Source: Sulfitobacter mediterraneus (lineage in GTDB: Bacteria; Pseudomonadota; Alphaproteobacteria; Rhodobacterales; Rhodobacteraceae). Taken from it: 64,000 nucleotides of DNA. Made by a program: the position numbers and the translations under genes. This document shows, one piece after another, positions 51,761 to 61,868 of this stretch (positions are counted from its first letter, which is position 1; every line of letters starts with the position of its first letter). The notes under the pieces are model-generated. The model was not told the origin of the DNA, ran no database searches, and saw nothing but the letters and a program-made list of their open reading frames with translations. The stretch spans positions 1 to 64,000 of the forward strand of contig NZ_QBKU01000010.1 in assembly GCF_003054325.1 (NCBI RefSeq). The letters run 5' to 3'.

Positions 51761-53287
51761 ATGGTCGATACTCCGGTCCTGAAGATGACCGCAATCCGCA
51801 AGTCCTTTGGCGATGTACCGGCGCTCACAGACGCGGCGCTGACGATCCGCCCCGGCGAGGTCCACGCGCTCATTGGGCAGAACGGCGCCGGCAAATCCAC
51901 GATGATCAAGATCCTCAACGGCGCCTATCGCAAGGACGCGGGCGAGATTGAACTGGACGGGCAGCCGGTGCGTTTTTCATCCCCTCATGAGGCGCAGTTG
52001 GGCGGCATCAGCACGATCTTTCAAGAGGTCAATCTGGTGCACTACCGCTCTGTCACGGAGAACATCGTACTGGGGCAGGAGCCCAAGAAATTTGGCATGA
52101 TCGACTGGCCCAAGGCGCATCGCCGCGCCGAAGAGGTGTTGCAGCGTTTCGGGCTGAACCTCGACGTGCGCCAGCCTTTGCATCATTGCAACATCGCGGT
52201 GCAACAGCTGATCGCCATCGCCCGCGCCGTGTCCTTTGATGCGCGGCTGGTGATCATGGACGAGCCGACCTCATCACTGGACAGTCAGGAAAAACAAGTA
52301 CTGTTTCGGGTGATCCGTGATCTGTCCGCGCAGGGCGTTGCTGTCATGTATGTCTCGCACCACCTTGAAGAACTGTTTGAGGTCTGCGACCGCGTCACCG
52401 TGATGCGCAACGGCGGCATGATCGCCACACATGAGATGTCGGATGTCACCAAACTGGGTCTGGTGTCCGAGATGATCGGCCGCGATGCCAACCAGATTGC
52501 CGAAAGTGGTGCCACTGGATTCGGCAAAACCCACGCAGGCAGCAAGACCGTCGTGCTGGAGTTGCAAAATCTGTCGAACGGAACCAACGTCAAAGACGCC
52601 TCATTGATCGTGCATCAGGGCGAGGTTGTCGGTCTGGCCGGATTGCTCGGGGCAGGGCGCACGGAAACCGTTGCGATGATCTTTGGCGCCGACCACCCTG
52701 CGGGCGGCAATATGGCGTTCAAGGAGCACAGATCCTTTTTCCGCGAACCGGCTGAGGCCATCAATGCTGGCATCGGCTATTGCACCGAAGACCGCAAAGC
52801 CGAAGGGATCATTCCCGGCCTGTCGATCCGCGAGAACCTCACCCTTGCGATGAACCCCCGATTGGCCAAACGCGGCGTGATCCCGCGCATGGCCGAGCGC
52901 GAGATGGTGGCGGATTTCATTGACAAACTCAGCGTCAAATGTGCCGGCATGGACCAGCCCATTCGTGAGCTGTCGGGCGGCAACCAGCAAAAGGTACTGC
53001 TGGCCCGCTGGATGGCGACCCAGCCGGACTTGTTGATCCTGGATGAGCCGACGCGCGGCATTGATGTGGGCGCAAAGCGCGAAATTCAGACCTTGATCGA
53101 AGGGCTGTCGGCGGCGGGGCTGTCAGTTTTGATGATCTCATCTGAGTTTGAGGAGCTGGTCGAAGGCGCAAACCGCGTTGTGGTTTTGCAAGAAGGCAAG
53201 ACGATTGCCACCCTGACTGGCGGTGATCTGAACGAAGACAGCCTGCTTGCCGCCGTGGCCGGTGAGGCAGAAGGCGCAGCATTATGA
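51761..53287 (+). CDS. sugar ABC transporter ATP-binding protein (YtfR-like)
   Basis: 508-residue double ATPase. The first half has Walker A GQNGAGKST, Walker B LVIMDEPTSSLD and a degenerate signature (HHCNIAVQQLIAIARA). The second half has a degenerate Walker A (GLLGAGRTE) typical of sugar-type tandem ATPases, signature LSGGNQQKVLLAR and Walker B LLILDEPTRGID. ATG 51761 has a GGGGGA site; an in-frame TTG lies at 51749. The stop overlaps the permease start (ATGA). Confidence 0.94.
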   Translation: MVDTPVLKMTAIRKSFGDVPALTDAALTIRPGEVHALIGQNGAGKSTMIKILNGAYRKDAGEIELDGQPVRFSSPHEAQLGGISTIFQEVNLVHYRSVTENIVLGQEPKKFGMIDWPKAHRRAEEVLQRFGLNLDVRQPLHHCNIAVQQLIAIARAVSFDARLVIMDEPTSSLDSQEKQVLFRVIRDLSAQGVAVMYVSHHLEELFEVCDRVTVMRNGGMIATHEMSDVTKLGLVSEMIGRDANQIAESGATGFGKTHAGSKTVVLELQNLSNGTNVKDASLIVHQGEVVGLAGLLGAGRTETVAMIFGADHPAGGNMAFKEHRSFFREPAEAINAGIGYCTEDRKAEGIIPGLSIRENLTLAMNPRLAKRGVIPRMAEREMVADFIDKLSVKCAGMDQPIRELSGGNQQKVLLARWMATQPDLLILDEPTRGIDVGAKREIQTLIEGLSAAGLSVLMISSEFEELVEGANRVVVLQEGKTIATLTGGDLNEDSLLAAVAGEAEGAAL

Positions 53288-54285
53288 CGATGACAAAGGC
53301 AACTGACATGACCGGCTCTTCCGCTTCGGGCAAAATGAACTTTGGCCAATTGGCCCGCGACAATGGCACGTTTCTGGCTTTGATCGCGCTAATTTTGATC
53401 AACATGATCATCACACCGAATTTTCTTCAGGTGCAGACCCTTTATGTAAATCTCACCCAGGTGGCGACCATCGCGATTGTGGCCATCGGCATGACCTTGG
53501 TCATCGCGTCGGCGGGCATTGACCTGTCGGTGGGGGCGGTGATGGCCCTGTCCGGGGCATTGGCACCTTTTGTGTTCCTGTCCGAATTTGGCATGGCCAG
53601 TCCGGGGTTGGCGCTGGTGCTGTCCATCGCGGTGGCACTGCTGGCCGGATTGCTCTGCGGGATGTTCAATGGCTGGCTGATCAATCAATTCGCCATTCAG
53701 CCGATTGTGGCGACCTTGGTTTTGTTCATTGCAGCGCGGGGGCTGGCGCAGGTTCTGACCAACGGCAACTTGCAGGTTTTCGACAATCCGGCATTTGAAT
53801 TCATTGGATCGGGACGGGTGCTGGGCATTCCGTTTCAGGCTCTGATGGCGGTTGCCTTTGCCCTGATCCTGAGCTGGGTCGTGCGGCGCACGGCCTATGG
53901 GCGCTATCTGCTGGCGGTAGGGGGCAACGCCAAAGCGGCGCGTCTTTCCGGCATTTCGGTGAACCGTGTGCGCCTTGCCACCTATGCGATCTGCGGCGTT
54001 TTGGCCGGATTTGCGGGCATGGTGGTCTCTGCGATCAATTCGGCCTCTGACGCCAACCAGACCGGGCAGTTGATGGAACTGGACGCAATCGCAGCGGCGG
54101 TGGTGGGCGGGTCCAACCTGATGGGCGGCAAGGCCCCGATCATCGGCGCATTGATTGGCGCCGCGATCATTCAGCTGGTGAAATATACCTTGCTGGCCAA
54201 TGGGGTGCATGACGCGGTGGCGCTGATTGCGAAGGCCGTCATCATCATCCTTGCCGTCTATTTTCAATTCAACCGGTCGGAGTGA
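53284..54285 (+). CDS. sugar ABC transporter permease (YtfT-like)
   Basis: 333-residue inner-membrane permease of the RbsC/BPD_transp_2 family. The signature region TLVIASAGIDLSVGAVMALSG in pieces, GWLINQFAIQPIVATL and VGGNAKAARLSGI, and the cytoplasmic coupling loop VVGGSNLMGGKAPIIGALIGA are visible. It pairs with the next permease as a heterodimer, as YtfT-YjfF do. ATG 53284 overlaps the ATPase stop; an alternative ATG is at 53290. Confidence 0.92.
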   Translation: MTMTKATDMTGSSASGKMNFGQLARDNGTFLALIALILINMIITPNFLQVQTLYVNLTQVATIAIVAIGMTLVIASAGIDLSVGAVMALSGALAPFVFLSEFGMASPGLALVLSIAVALLAGLLCGMFNGWLINQFAIQPIVATLVLFIAARGLAQVLTNGNLQVFDNPAFEFIGSGRVLGIPFQALMAVAFALILSWVVRRTAYGRYLLAVGGNAKAARLSGISVNRVRLATYAICGVLAGFAGMVVSAINSASDANQTGQLMELDAIAAAVVGGSNLMGGKAPIIGALIGAAIIQLVKYTLLANGVHDAVALIAKAVIIILAVYFQFNRSE

Positions 54286-55274
54286 CTTTGATGTTTGGTA
54301 TGTTCAACCGGTCTCGTGATCTGCGCACCGAGGGTGTCTGGATCGCAGTGGTTCTGGTCGTGATCTTTGCGACCCTGCGCTATGACAACTTTATGGGCCT
54401 GTACAATGTGCAGACGTTCTTTGGCTACAATTCCATGTTCATCCTGATCGCACTGGGAATGGCCCTAGTGATCATGACGGGGGGCATTGATCTGTCGGTT
54501 GGATCGGTGGTGGCGCTGTCATCGGTGGTGGCGGCCTACGCCAGCCCCTATGGCATCGAAGTGGCGCTGCCTGCCGCGCTTTTGACCGGGATTGCAGCAG
54601 GGGCAATCAATGCGTTTCTGATCACCAAGATGCGGATTGTGCCGTTCATCGCGACCCTTGCAATGATGCTGGGTGCGCGCGGCATGGCGCTGGTGCTGGC
54701 GGACAACAAATCGGTCTCAGTGGATTGGACTTCGAATTTTACCAAGTTCGGCCTGACCCGTGCCTTTGGGCTTATCCCATGGGCGGTGATCCTGGCGGCG
54801 GTGGTGTTTCTCGCCCTTTGGATCATGCTGGAGCGGACCACCTTGGGTCGCCGCATCCTGACCATCGGCGGTAACCCCGAAGCAGCAAAATTGATGGGGG
54901 TGCCAGTCAACCAGACCCTTGCGATCACCTATATCATTTCGGGCGCCTGCGCCGGGCTTGCGGGTGTGATCCTTGCCTCCGGCTTTGGTGCGGGCCAGCC
55001 GCTCGAAGGGCTTGGCTGGGAGCTTTCTGCGATTGCATCCGTTGTGGTGGGCGGCACTTTGCTGACGGGCGGGGTCGGCTCGATCCCGGCAACGCTGGCA
55101 GGCGCAGTGCTGCTTGGGCTGATCTTCAACATCCTGAATTTTGAAAACGGCCTTGGGGTGATTTCCCTGTCGGCCTATTGGCAGTCGGTCATCCGTGGCG
55201 GCTTCCTTTTGATCGTTGTGATTTTGCAATCCCGAAGCGGCGGCGGCTTGGCCCGGCGGCGCGGCACGACCTGA
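54282..55274 (+). CDS. sugar ABC transporter permease (YjfF-like)
   Basis: 330-residue second permease of the transporter. Family segments ALVIMTGGIDLSVGSVVALSS, TKMRIVPFIATLAMMLGARG, IGGNPEAAKLMGVPVN and VVGGTLLTGGVGSIPATLAGA are read in order. GTG 54282 overlaps the previous stop; ATG 54291 is the alternative start. Its stop is 33 bp before the galactonate dehydratase gene. Confidence 0.91.
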   Translation: MTLMFGMFNRSRDLRTEGVWIAVVLVVIFATLRYDNFMGLYNVQTFFGYNSMFILIALGMALVIMTGGIDLSVGSVVALSSVVAAYASPYGIEVALPAALLTGIAAGAINAFLITKMRIVPFIATLAMMLGARGMALVLADNKSVSVDWTSNFTKFGLTRAFGLIPWAVILAAVVFLALWIMLERTTLGRRILTIGGNPEAAKLMGVPVNQTLAITYIISGACAGLAGVILASGFGAGQPLEGLGWELSAIASVVVGGTLLTGGVGSIPATLAGAVLLGLIFNILNFENGLGVISLSAYWQSVIRGGFLLIVVILQSRSGGGLARRRGTT

Positions 55275-55307
55275 GCTTAACCAGTTGACCCACGACGGAG
55301 CGTTCCG

Positions 55308-56456
55308 ATGAAGATTACCAAACTGACCACCTATATTGTCCCGCCGCGCTGGTGCCTGCTCAAGATCGAAACGGATGAGGGGATCTCCGGCTGGGGTGAA
55401 CCTGTGCTCGAAGGTCGCGCATTGGCGGTCGAGGCGATGGTGAACGAGCTGGCCGATTACCTGATTGGCAAAGACCCCTTGATGATCGAGGACCATTGGA
55501 ACGTCCTTTATCGCGGCGGGTTCTATCGGGGCGGCGGCATTCACATGTCGGCCATTGCGGGTATTGATCAGGCGCTGTGGGACATCAAGGGCAAGGCCGC
55601 TGGCCTGCCGGTGCATGCGCTGTTGGGTGGCAAATGCCGCGACAAGATCAAGATCTATTCATGGATCGGAGGGGATCGCCCTGCGGATGTGGCCCAAAAC
55701 GCGCGGGATGTGATGGCGCGGGGCTTTCAGGCAATCAAACTGAACGGCTGCGAAGAGATGCAGATCATCGATTCAAACGCCAAGATCGACGCGGCGGTGG
55801 CCACCATCGGCACAATCCGCGATGCGGTTGGCTATGATCTGGGCATCGGCATCGACTTTCACGGGCGGGTCCAGAAACCGATGGCCAAAGTGCTGGCTAA
55901 AGAGCTGGAACAATTCCGCCCGATGTTTCTGGAAGAGCCGATCCTGTCAGAAAACAGCGAGGCCCTGCGCGAGATCGTCAATCATGTCTCGACGCCCATC
56001 GCGGTGGGGGAACGGCTTTATTCTCGCTGGGATTTCAAGAAGATCCTGCAAGACGGCTATGTGGATATCATCCAGCCGGATCTGTCCCATGCGGGCGGCA
56101 TCACAGAATGCCGCAAGATCGCCTCCATGGCGGAGGCATTCGACGTGGCATTGGCCCCGCATTGCCCCTTGGGGCCTGTCGCGCTGGCTGCCTGTCTGCA
56201 AATTGATGCGGTGTCGCACAACGCCTTTATTCAGGAACAATCGCTGGGCATCCATTACAACAAGTCCAACGATATCCTCGATTATCTGGTGAACAAGGAT
56301 GTGTTTGCCTATGAGGACGGTTTTGTCAAAATCCCCGATGGCCCCGGATTGGGTGTCGAGATCGACGAGGATTACGTCAAAGACCGTGCCAAGGTGGGCC
56401 ATCGCTGGCGCAATCCGATTTGGCGGCACGAAGACGGAAGTATCGCGGAATGGTAA
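55308..56456 (+). CDS. dgoD: D-galactonate dehydratase
   Basis: 382-residue enolase-superfamily dehydratase converting D-galactonate to 2-keto-3-deoxygalactonate. It is very similar over its whole length to E. coli Dgo[45 protein letters not shown], the metal ligands in GIDFHGRV and FLEEPIL and VGERLYSR, then [23 protein letters not shown] and LGIHYNK. Length agrees. Its stop overlaps the ATG of the SDR gene, so both are coupled. Confidence 0.95.
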   Translation: MKITKLTTYIVPPRWCLLKIETDEGISGWGEPVLEGRALAVEAMVNELADYLIGKDPLMIEDHWNVLYRGGFYRGGGIHMSAIAGIDQALWDIKGKAAGLPVHALLGGKCRDKIKIYSWIGGDRPADVAQNARDVMARGFQAIKLNGCEEMQIIDSNAKIDAAVATIGTIRDAVGYDLGIGIDFHGRVQKPMAKVLAKELEQFRPMFLEEPILSENSEALREIVNHVSTPIAVGERLYSRWDFKKILQDGYVDIIQPDLSHAGGITECRKIASMAEAFDVALAPHCPLGPVALAACLQIDAVSHNAFIQEQSLGIHYNKSNDILDYLVNKDVFAYEDGFVKIPDGPGLGVEIDEDYVKDRAKVGHRWRNPIWRHEDGSIAEW

Positions 56457-57235
56457 CCGGCACCGGCCCAGTATGCGATCCGGCCGCGTCTCTGGCCGGA
56501 AAATCCGTCTTGATCACCGGCGGCGGCAGCGGCATCGGCGCGGCCTTGACCCTTGGCTTTTTATCGGCGGGGGCCAAGGTGACAATTGTCCAGAACCAAG
56601 ACGGCAGCGCCTTTTGTGATCAAGCAGAGCAACAAACCGGAACCCGCCCGCATTTCATCAACTGCGATCTGACAGATGTGCCCGCCCTCAAACGCAGCTT
56701 TGCGCAGACCCGCGAGGTGCAAGGGCCGCTTTCGGTGTTGATCAACAACGCCGCCAACGACCAGCGTCACAGCACCGAAGAGGTCTCCGAAGAGTTTTGG
56801 GACTGGTCCCAATCCATCAATCTCAAGGCACAGTTTTTTGCCTGTCAGGCCGCTGTTGCCGATATGCGCAGCATCGGCGGCGGCGCGATCATCAATCTGT
56901 CGTCCATTTCCTATATGATGGGCAATGCAGGCTATCCGGTCTATGTGGCGGCCAAGGCGGGCATCACCGGTATGACCCGTAGCCTCGCCCGTGAGTTTGG
57001 TCCAGATAACATCCGCATCAACGCCCTGATCCCCGGTTGGGTGATGACAGAGCGGCAAAAGACCCTTTGGGCGACCGAAGACGCCGTGGCAGCGCACATG
57101 GAGCGTCAAGCCATCAAACAGGTTCTGATGCCGCAAGATATGGTGGGTCCGGCGCTGTTTCTGGCATCAAACATGAGTTTCGGGATGACCGGGCAGGCGC
57201 TTGTTGTCGACGGCGGCGTGGTGGCCACTGGATGA
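56450..57235 (+). CDS. SDR-family dehydrogenase, probably of galactose or related sugar
   Basis: 261-residue classical short-chain dehydrogenase. The NAD(P) loop [10 protein letters not shown], the NNAAND motif, the catalytic Ser (LSSIS), and Tyr-Lys (YVAAK) are present, and the C-terminal VDGGVV is typical. ATG 56450 is chosen; it overlaps the dgoD stop by seven bases. Position between galactonate dehydratase and aldose epimerase makes a sugar 1-dehydrogenase giving the galactonolactone the most likely role, but sequence alone does not prove it. Confidence 0.87.
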   Translation: MVTGTGPVCDPAASLAGKSVLITGGGSGIGAALTLGFLSAGAKVTIVQNQDGSAFCDQAEQQTGTRPHFINCDLTDVPALKRSFAQTREVQGPLSVLINNAANDQRHSTEEVSEEFWDWSQSINLKAQFFACQAAVADMRSIGGGAIINLSSISYMMGNAGYPVYVAAKAGITGMTRSLAREFGPDNIRINALIPGWVMTERQKTLWATEDAVAAHMERQAIKQVLMPQDMVGPALFLASNMSFGMTGQALVVDGGVVATG

Positions 57236-57283
57236 CCCGCAACCTCGCATCATCGCCCCTGCGCCAAATAAGAAAGAAAACCA

Positions 57284-58279
57284 TTGGTTGATCACATCGC
57301 AACATCACCGGCCCTTTCAGGGGCGTTCGATCCCATCGAGATTTCGAAGGGGGGGCTGACCGCAACAATCCTGCCGTTCGGGGCCAGCCTACAGGATCTC
57401 AGGTTGGACGGCGTGGATCATCCTCTGGTGCTGGGTCTGGCTGATTCGACGGACTATCAAACCGGCGCGGCTTACTTGGGCGCAATCGTCGGGCGCTGCG
57501 CCAACCGCATTGCGCAGGGGCGCTATGATCTGGCGGGCCAGACCTTTCATACCGATCAGAACTTTCTGGGCCGGCACACGCTGCACGGCGGGGCTGGCAG
57601 CGTCGACAAAATGGTGTGGTCGGTGGTCTCCCGGACCAAGTCAGCGCTCGCTTTGCAACTGCATCTGCCGGACGGCCATCTGGGCTTTGGCGGGGCGCTG
57701 GACGTTCAGGTCCGCTACAGCGTTGAGGCACCGGCCACCCTGCGGCTTGAGATTTCGGCACAGGGGTCTGCCGCAACGCCATGCAATTTCGCGCCGCATT
57801 TCTATTTCAATCTCGATGGGGCAGGCACGGTGAAAAATCACACGCTTGCCATCGCGGCAGAGCAGTACTTGCCCGTGGATGGTGATTTGATCCCCACTGG
57901 CGAGATCGCGGCGGTTTCAGGCACGCCTTTTGATTTCCGCGCGGCGCGGCAGATCGGTGATCATCCGTTTGACCACAATTATTGTACCGCCAAGGGCCGT
58001 GCAAGCTGCCGCCCGATCTGTACACTGGCCGCACCGCAATCGGGAGTATCGATGACCCTGTCCTCGACCGAGCCGGGATTGCAGGTTTACAGCGGCGAAT
58101 TTCTGGATGAACCCGCCGCCAAAACCCTCACGGGGCAAGCTTACTGCCCCTTCGAGGGATTGGCGCTGGAGCCGCAAGGCTGGCCCGACGCGCCGAACCA
58201 ACCCGGCTTTCCAAACGTGATCTTACAGCCCGATGAAACCTATCTGCATGTATCGGAATATGACTTCAGTCGTGATTAG
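57284..58279 (+). CDS. galM: aldose 1-epimerase
   Basis: 331-residue galactose mutarotase-like protein. The core motifs are GAIVGRCANRIAQG, LHGGAGSVDKMVW (catalytic His region), APHFYFNLDGAG (second His), HPFDHNYC and the Glu in FEGLALEPQGWPDAPNQP. It interconverts alpha and beta anomers so that the dehydrogenase gets its substrate. Start TTG 57284 is the only reasonable one. Last gene of the operon, 49 bp after the SDR gene, convergent with the dipeptide ABC operon (9 bp between stops). Confidence 0.9.
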   Translation: MVDHIATSPALSGAFDPIEISKGGLTATILPFGASLQDLRLDGVDHPLVLGLADSTDYQTGAAYLGAIVGRCANRIAQGRYDLAGQTFHTDQNFLGRHTLHGGAGSVDKMVWSVVSRTKSALALQLHLPDGHLGFGGALDVQVRYSVEAPATLRLEISAQGSAATPCNFAPHFYFNLDGAGTVKNHTLAIAAEQYLPVDGDLIPTGEIAAVSGTPFDFRAARQIGDHPFDHNYCTAKGRASCRPICTLAAPQSGVSMTLSSTEPGLQVYSGEFLDEPAAKTLTGQAYCPFEGLALEPQGWPDAPNQPGFPNVILQPDETYLHVSEYDFSRD

Positions 58280-58288
58280 GCGTTGCCG

Positions 58289-59029
58289 CTAGACCGAGGC
58301 CTCTAACAATTGTTTGGAATAGGGATGCGCGGCTTCCATCGCTCGCAATGCCGCGACATCAAGCACTTCGACGATCTCGCCGTCTTTCATCACCGCCAGC
58401 CGGTCACACATATGACCCACCACAGACAGATCGTGCGACACCATCAGATAGGTCAAACCGCGATCCGCCCGCAGATCAGCAAGCAGGTTCAGGATCTCGG
58501 CCTGCACCGACACGTCCAGTGCCGAGGTCGGCTCATCCAGCAAAAGCAGCGCCGGTTCCGGGGCCAGAGCGCGGGCAATAGCAACCCGTTGCCGTTGACC
58601 ACCCGACAGCTGGTGCGGATAGCGAAAGCGGAATTTTTGCCCCAACCCCACATCATCCAACAGTTTGACCACACGGCTGTCGATGTCTTTGAAACCATGC
58701 AAATGTAACGTTTCGCCCAGCACCTGATCCACCGAATGCCGCGGATGTAGGGACGCATAGGGATCTTGAAAAACCATCTGCACGGTTTTGAAGAACGTTT
58801 TGGGCCGGGCCTTGCCGATCTGCTGGCCATCGACCGTGATTGCGCCAGACCAATCGGGCGCTAATCCGGTGATCGCCCGCAGGATCGTCGATTTGCCCGA
58901 GCCGCTTTCGCCGACGAGGCCAAAACTTTCGCCGCGCGGGATCTCAAAACTGGCGCCGATGACGGCATCCACACGGTCGCGGTTGCTGCCGAACCAGACG
59001 TTGAGGTCTTGAACGGTTAACATGCTCAT
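58289..59029 (-). CDS. dipeptide ABC transporter ATP-binding protein (DppF-like)
   Basis: 246-residue ATPase. Walker A GESGSGKST, Q-loop FQDPYASLHPR, signature LSGGQRQRVAIARA, Walker B LLLLDEPTSALD and H-loop VSHDLSVV are intact. It lacks the long C-terminal oligopeptide-type extension but ends with HPYSKQLLEA. ATG 59029 overlaps the stop of the preceding gene by four bases. Last gene of the operon. Confidence 0.93.
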   Translation of the reverse strand: MSMLTVQDLNVWFGSNRDRVDAVIGASFEIPRGESFGLVGESGSGKSTILRAITGLAPDWSGAITVDGQQIGKARPKTFFKTVQMVFQDPYASLHPRHSVDQVLGETLHLHGFKDIDSRVVKLLDDVGLGQKFRFRYPHQLSGGQRQRVAIARALAPEPALLLLDEPTSALDVSVQAEILNLLADLRADRGLTYLMVSHDLSVVGHMCDRLAVMKDGEIVEVLDVAALRAMEAAHPYSKQLLEASV

Positions 59030-59886
59030 ATCCGGCCACTCACACTTGGGGCAGTGGACCATTGCGGATCACGCTGCAACACTTCGAGCCGCTTGCGCGG
59101 TGCATCCAGACGGGGCAGGGAGTTCAGCAAACCACGCGTATAGGGATGCTGCGCCTCGTGCAGTTTGTCGGCATCGCAGACCTCCACAATCCGGCCCGCA
59201 TACATGATCAACACCCGGTCACAGAAATCCGCAACAAGGTTCAGATCGTGACTGATAAAGATCAACCCCATCCCGCGCTCTTTCACCAGCCGGTCCATAA
59301 TATCCAGCACCTGCCGCTGCACCGAGACATCCAGCGCCGAGGTCGGTTCATCCGCGATCAGGATCTCGGGGTTGGGGATCAGCATCATCGCGATCATGAT
59401 CCGCTGCCCCATGCCGCCTGACATCTCATGCGGATAGGCCCGCATAACCCGTTCGGGATTGCGGATCGACACGGCCTCAAGCATCTCAAGCGATTTGGCA
59501 TAGGCCTCCGATTTGGAGGCTTTGGAATGCAGGCGGTAGGCTTCCATGATCTGATCGCCGATGGTCATCACCGGATTGAGCGAGAATTTCGGGTCTTGCA
59601 TCACCATTGAAATCCGCTGACCGCGCACGGCGCGCATGTCTTTCTCGGATTTCTGCATCAGGTCCACACCTTCCAGCTCAATCTGATCGGCCTCCACAAT
59701 GCCGGGCGGGCGGATCAGCCGCAGGATGGCACGGCCAGTCATGGATTTGCCCGAGCCGCTTTCGCCGACAATGCCCAGCCGTTCACGGCCCAGAGTGAAG
59801 GACACCCCGCGCACCGCGTCAAAAACGCCCTGACGGGTGGGGAATTTGACCCAGAGGTTTTCAACATCAAGAAGGTTGGTCATCAT
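59026..59886 (-). CDS. dipeptide ABC transporter ATP-binding protein (DppD-like)
   Basis: 286-residue ATPase. Walker A GESGSGKSM, Q-loop MQDPKFSLNPV, signature MSGGMGQRIMIAMML, Walker B ILIADEPTSALD, H-loop ISHDLNLV, and the C-terminal QHPYTRGLLNSLPRLD typical of the OppD/DppD group. The third signature residue is atypical (MGQR for QRQR). The start overlaps the DppC-like stop by four bases. Confidence 0.93.
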   Translation of the reverse strand: MMTNLLDVENLWVKFPTRQGVFDAVRGVSFTLGRERLGIVGESGSGKSMTGRAILRLIRPPGIVEADQIELEGVDLMQKSEKDMRAVRGQRISMVMQDPKFSLNPVMTIGDQIMEAYRLHSKASKSEAYAKSLEMLEAVSIRNPERVMRAYPHEMSGGMGQRIMIAMMLIPNPEILIADEPTSALDVSVQRQVLDIMDRLVKERGMGLIFISHDLNLVADFCDRVLIMYAGRIVEVCDADKLHEAQHPYTRGLLNSLPRLDAPRKRLEVLQRDPQWSTAPSVSGRI

Positions 59887-60794
59887 TCGCCCGCCTTTGG
59901 ATCAAGCACATCCCGCAGCCCGTCACCCAGAAGGTTAAAGGCGAGGGACACGGTGAAAATCGCCAGTCCCGGCATGGTGGCGACCCACCAGTGATCAAGG
60001 ATAAACCGCCGTCCTTCGGAAATCATTGCGCCCCATTCCGGGCTGGGCGGCTGTGCGCCAAGGCCAAGGAAGCCAAGGCCCGCGGCGGCCAGGATGATGC
60101 CCGCCATGTCCAGTGTCACCCGCACGATCAGCGAGGAAATGCACAACGGCCAGATGTGCTTGGTGATGATCCGCAGGGCGCCCGCACCCTGCAATTTGAT
60201 GGCGCTGATGTAATCGGACGACCGGATCGTCAGGGTCTCGGCCCGTGCAATCCGCGCATAGGGCGGCCAGGCAGTGAGCGAGATTGCCAGCACCGCGTTT
60301 TCGATGCCGGCCCCCAAAGCGGCGACAAAAGCCAGCGCCAGAACAAGCCGCGGAAAAGCGAGGAAGATGTCGGTGATCCGCATCAAAACGGTATCCGTCC
60401 AGCCGCCAACATAGCCTGACACCGTCCCAACCAGCAGCCCGGCTATGGGCGCAATTAGCGCCACCAAAGCCACGATATAAAGCGTAATCCGCGCCCCATA
60501 GATCAGCCGCGACAGGATATCCCGGCCCAGACTGTCTGTACCCAGAATATGCCCCTCTGCCCCAAGCGGGGCCAAGCGGTTGCTGAGTTCCTGCACAAAA
60601 GGATCATGGGGCGCGATCAGGGGCGCCCCGGCCGCAACAACCACGAGCGCGACCAAAATACCCAAGCCAATCATCGCCATGGTATTGGACCGGAACGAAA
60701 GCCAGCCCTGATACAGCGCCGACATCTTGGCGTGGCGGCGCGAGGTGGGTGTTTCCGTCAACAGCCATTCGCGCAACGTTTGTGTTTCAGCCAT
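59883..60794 (-). CDS. dipeptide ABC transporter permease (DppC-like)
   Basis: 303-residue permease with six expected helices. An N-terminal cytoplasmic helix and first membrane helix (IGLGILVALVVVAAGAPLI) are followed by HILGTDSLGRDILSRLIYGAR, the family entry motif. The EAA-type coupling loop is YARIARAETLTIRSSDYI. LGLGAQPPSPEWGAMISEG near the C-terminus is the family signature. It directly follows the DppB-like gene without a gap. Confidence 0.93.
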   Translation of the reverse strand: MAETQTLREWLLTETPTSRRHAKMSALYQGWLSFRSNTMAMIGLGILVALVVVAAGAPLIAPHDPFVQELSNRLAPLGAEGHILGTDSLGRDILSRLIYGARITLYIVALVALIAPIAGLLVGTVSGYVGGWTDTVLMRITDIFLAFPRLVLALAFVAALGAGIENAVLAISLTAWPPYARIARAETLTIRSSDYISAIKLQGAGALRIITKHIWPLCISSLIVRVTLDMAGIILAAAGLGFLGLGAQPPSPEWGAMISEGRRFILDHWWVATMPGLAIFTVSLAFNLLGDGLRDVLDPKAGE

Positions 60795-61868
60795 CTATTT
60801 CGCCCTCGGATCAAAGACCTTGTAAAGCAGGTCAGAGAAAATATTCAGCAAGATGAAGATCAGCCCAACCACCACAGTGCCGCCCAGAACGGCATTCATA
60901 TCTGCGCTGAGAAGGGCCGTGGTGATATAGCTGCCAATGCCCGGCCAAGAGAAAATAATCTCGGTCAGAACCGACCCTTCGAGCAGGTTGGCATAGCTCA
61001 GTGCGATCACGGTGATCAGTTGCACGCGGATGTTCTTGAACGCGTGCTTCCAGATCACATCCCATTCCGACATGCCCTTGACCCGCGCTGTGGTCACATA
61101 TTCGGCGCTCAGCTGTTCAAGCATGAAAGACCGCGTCATCCGGCTGACGTAGGCCAGTGAATAGTAACCCAGCAGAGAGGCGGGCAGGATGATGTGGGAA
61201 AAGGCATCTTTGAACACGTCCCAATTGCCATCGAGCGCCGCATCCACAAGGATCAGCCCCGTCACGCTTGGCACCACATCCACATAAAAAATGCCCACAC
61301 GGCCCGGCCCGCCGACCCAGCCCAGAATACCGTAAAAGACCAAAAGCCCCATCAGACCCAGCCAGAAGATCGGCATCGAATAGCCAACAAGTGCGACAAC
61401 GCGGGCGATCTGGTCGATCCATGATCCTTTGCGCACCGCGGCCAGAACGCCAAGCGGCACCCCAAGGATCACCCCAAAGAAAATGCCCAGCGTGGCCAGT
61501 TCCAAGGTTGCGGGAAACACCCGCGCGATGTCTTCCGAGACGGGTCTGGCATTGAGCAGCGATGTGCCAAAATCCAGATGCAGCACATCCCAGAGATAAT
61601 ATGCAAATTGCACCAGCAGCGGCTTGTCCAGCCCAAGCTGTTGGTAAACGGCGTCATAGGTCGATTGCGAGGCCCTTTCGCCCACAATCGCCAGCACAGG
61701 ATCAATCGGCATGACGCGGCCGATGATAAAGGTGATGAACAAAAGGCCCAGCATCGTCACCGCGATGGAGCCCAGCGTCAGCAATGTGGCCTTGGCAAAA
61801 GGCAGAACATGGCTGGCAAGAGGCGCCCGCGATGGGCGCCTCCCGTTGTTGTCCTCAGAGAGGGCCAT
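60795..61868 (-). CDS. dipeptide ABC transporter permease (DppB-like)
   Basis: 357-residue permease. The first membrane helix (LLTLGSIAVTMLGLLFITFIIGRV) follows an unusually long N-terminal tail of about 28 residues. Later come DFGTSLLNARPVSEDI, FGVILGVPLGVLAA, and the coupling loop YVSRMTRSFMLEQLSAEYVTTARVKGMSEW in pieces. FSWPGIGSYITTALLSAD is the family C-terminal motif. The start abuts the binding-protein stop exactly. Confidence 0.92.
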   Translation of the reverse strand: MALSEDNNGRRPSRAPLASHVLPFAKATLLTLGSIAVTMLGLLFITFIIGRVMPIDPVLAIVGERASQSTYDAVYQQLGLDKPLLVQFAYYLWDVLHLDFGTSLLNARPVSEDIARVFPATLELATLGIFFGVILGVPLGVLAAVRKGSWIDQIARVVALVGYSMPIFWLGLMGLLVFYGILGWVGGPGRVGIFYVDVVPSVTGLILVDAALDGNWDVFKDAFSHIILPASLLGYYSLAYVSRMTRSFMLEQLSAEYVTTARVKGMSEWDVIWKHAFKNIRVQLITVIALSYANLLEGSVLTEIIFSWPGIGSYITTALLSADMNAVLGGTVVVGLIFILLNIFSDLLYKVFDPRAK

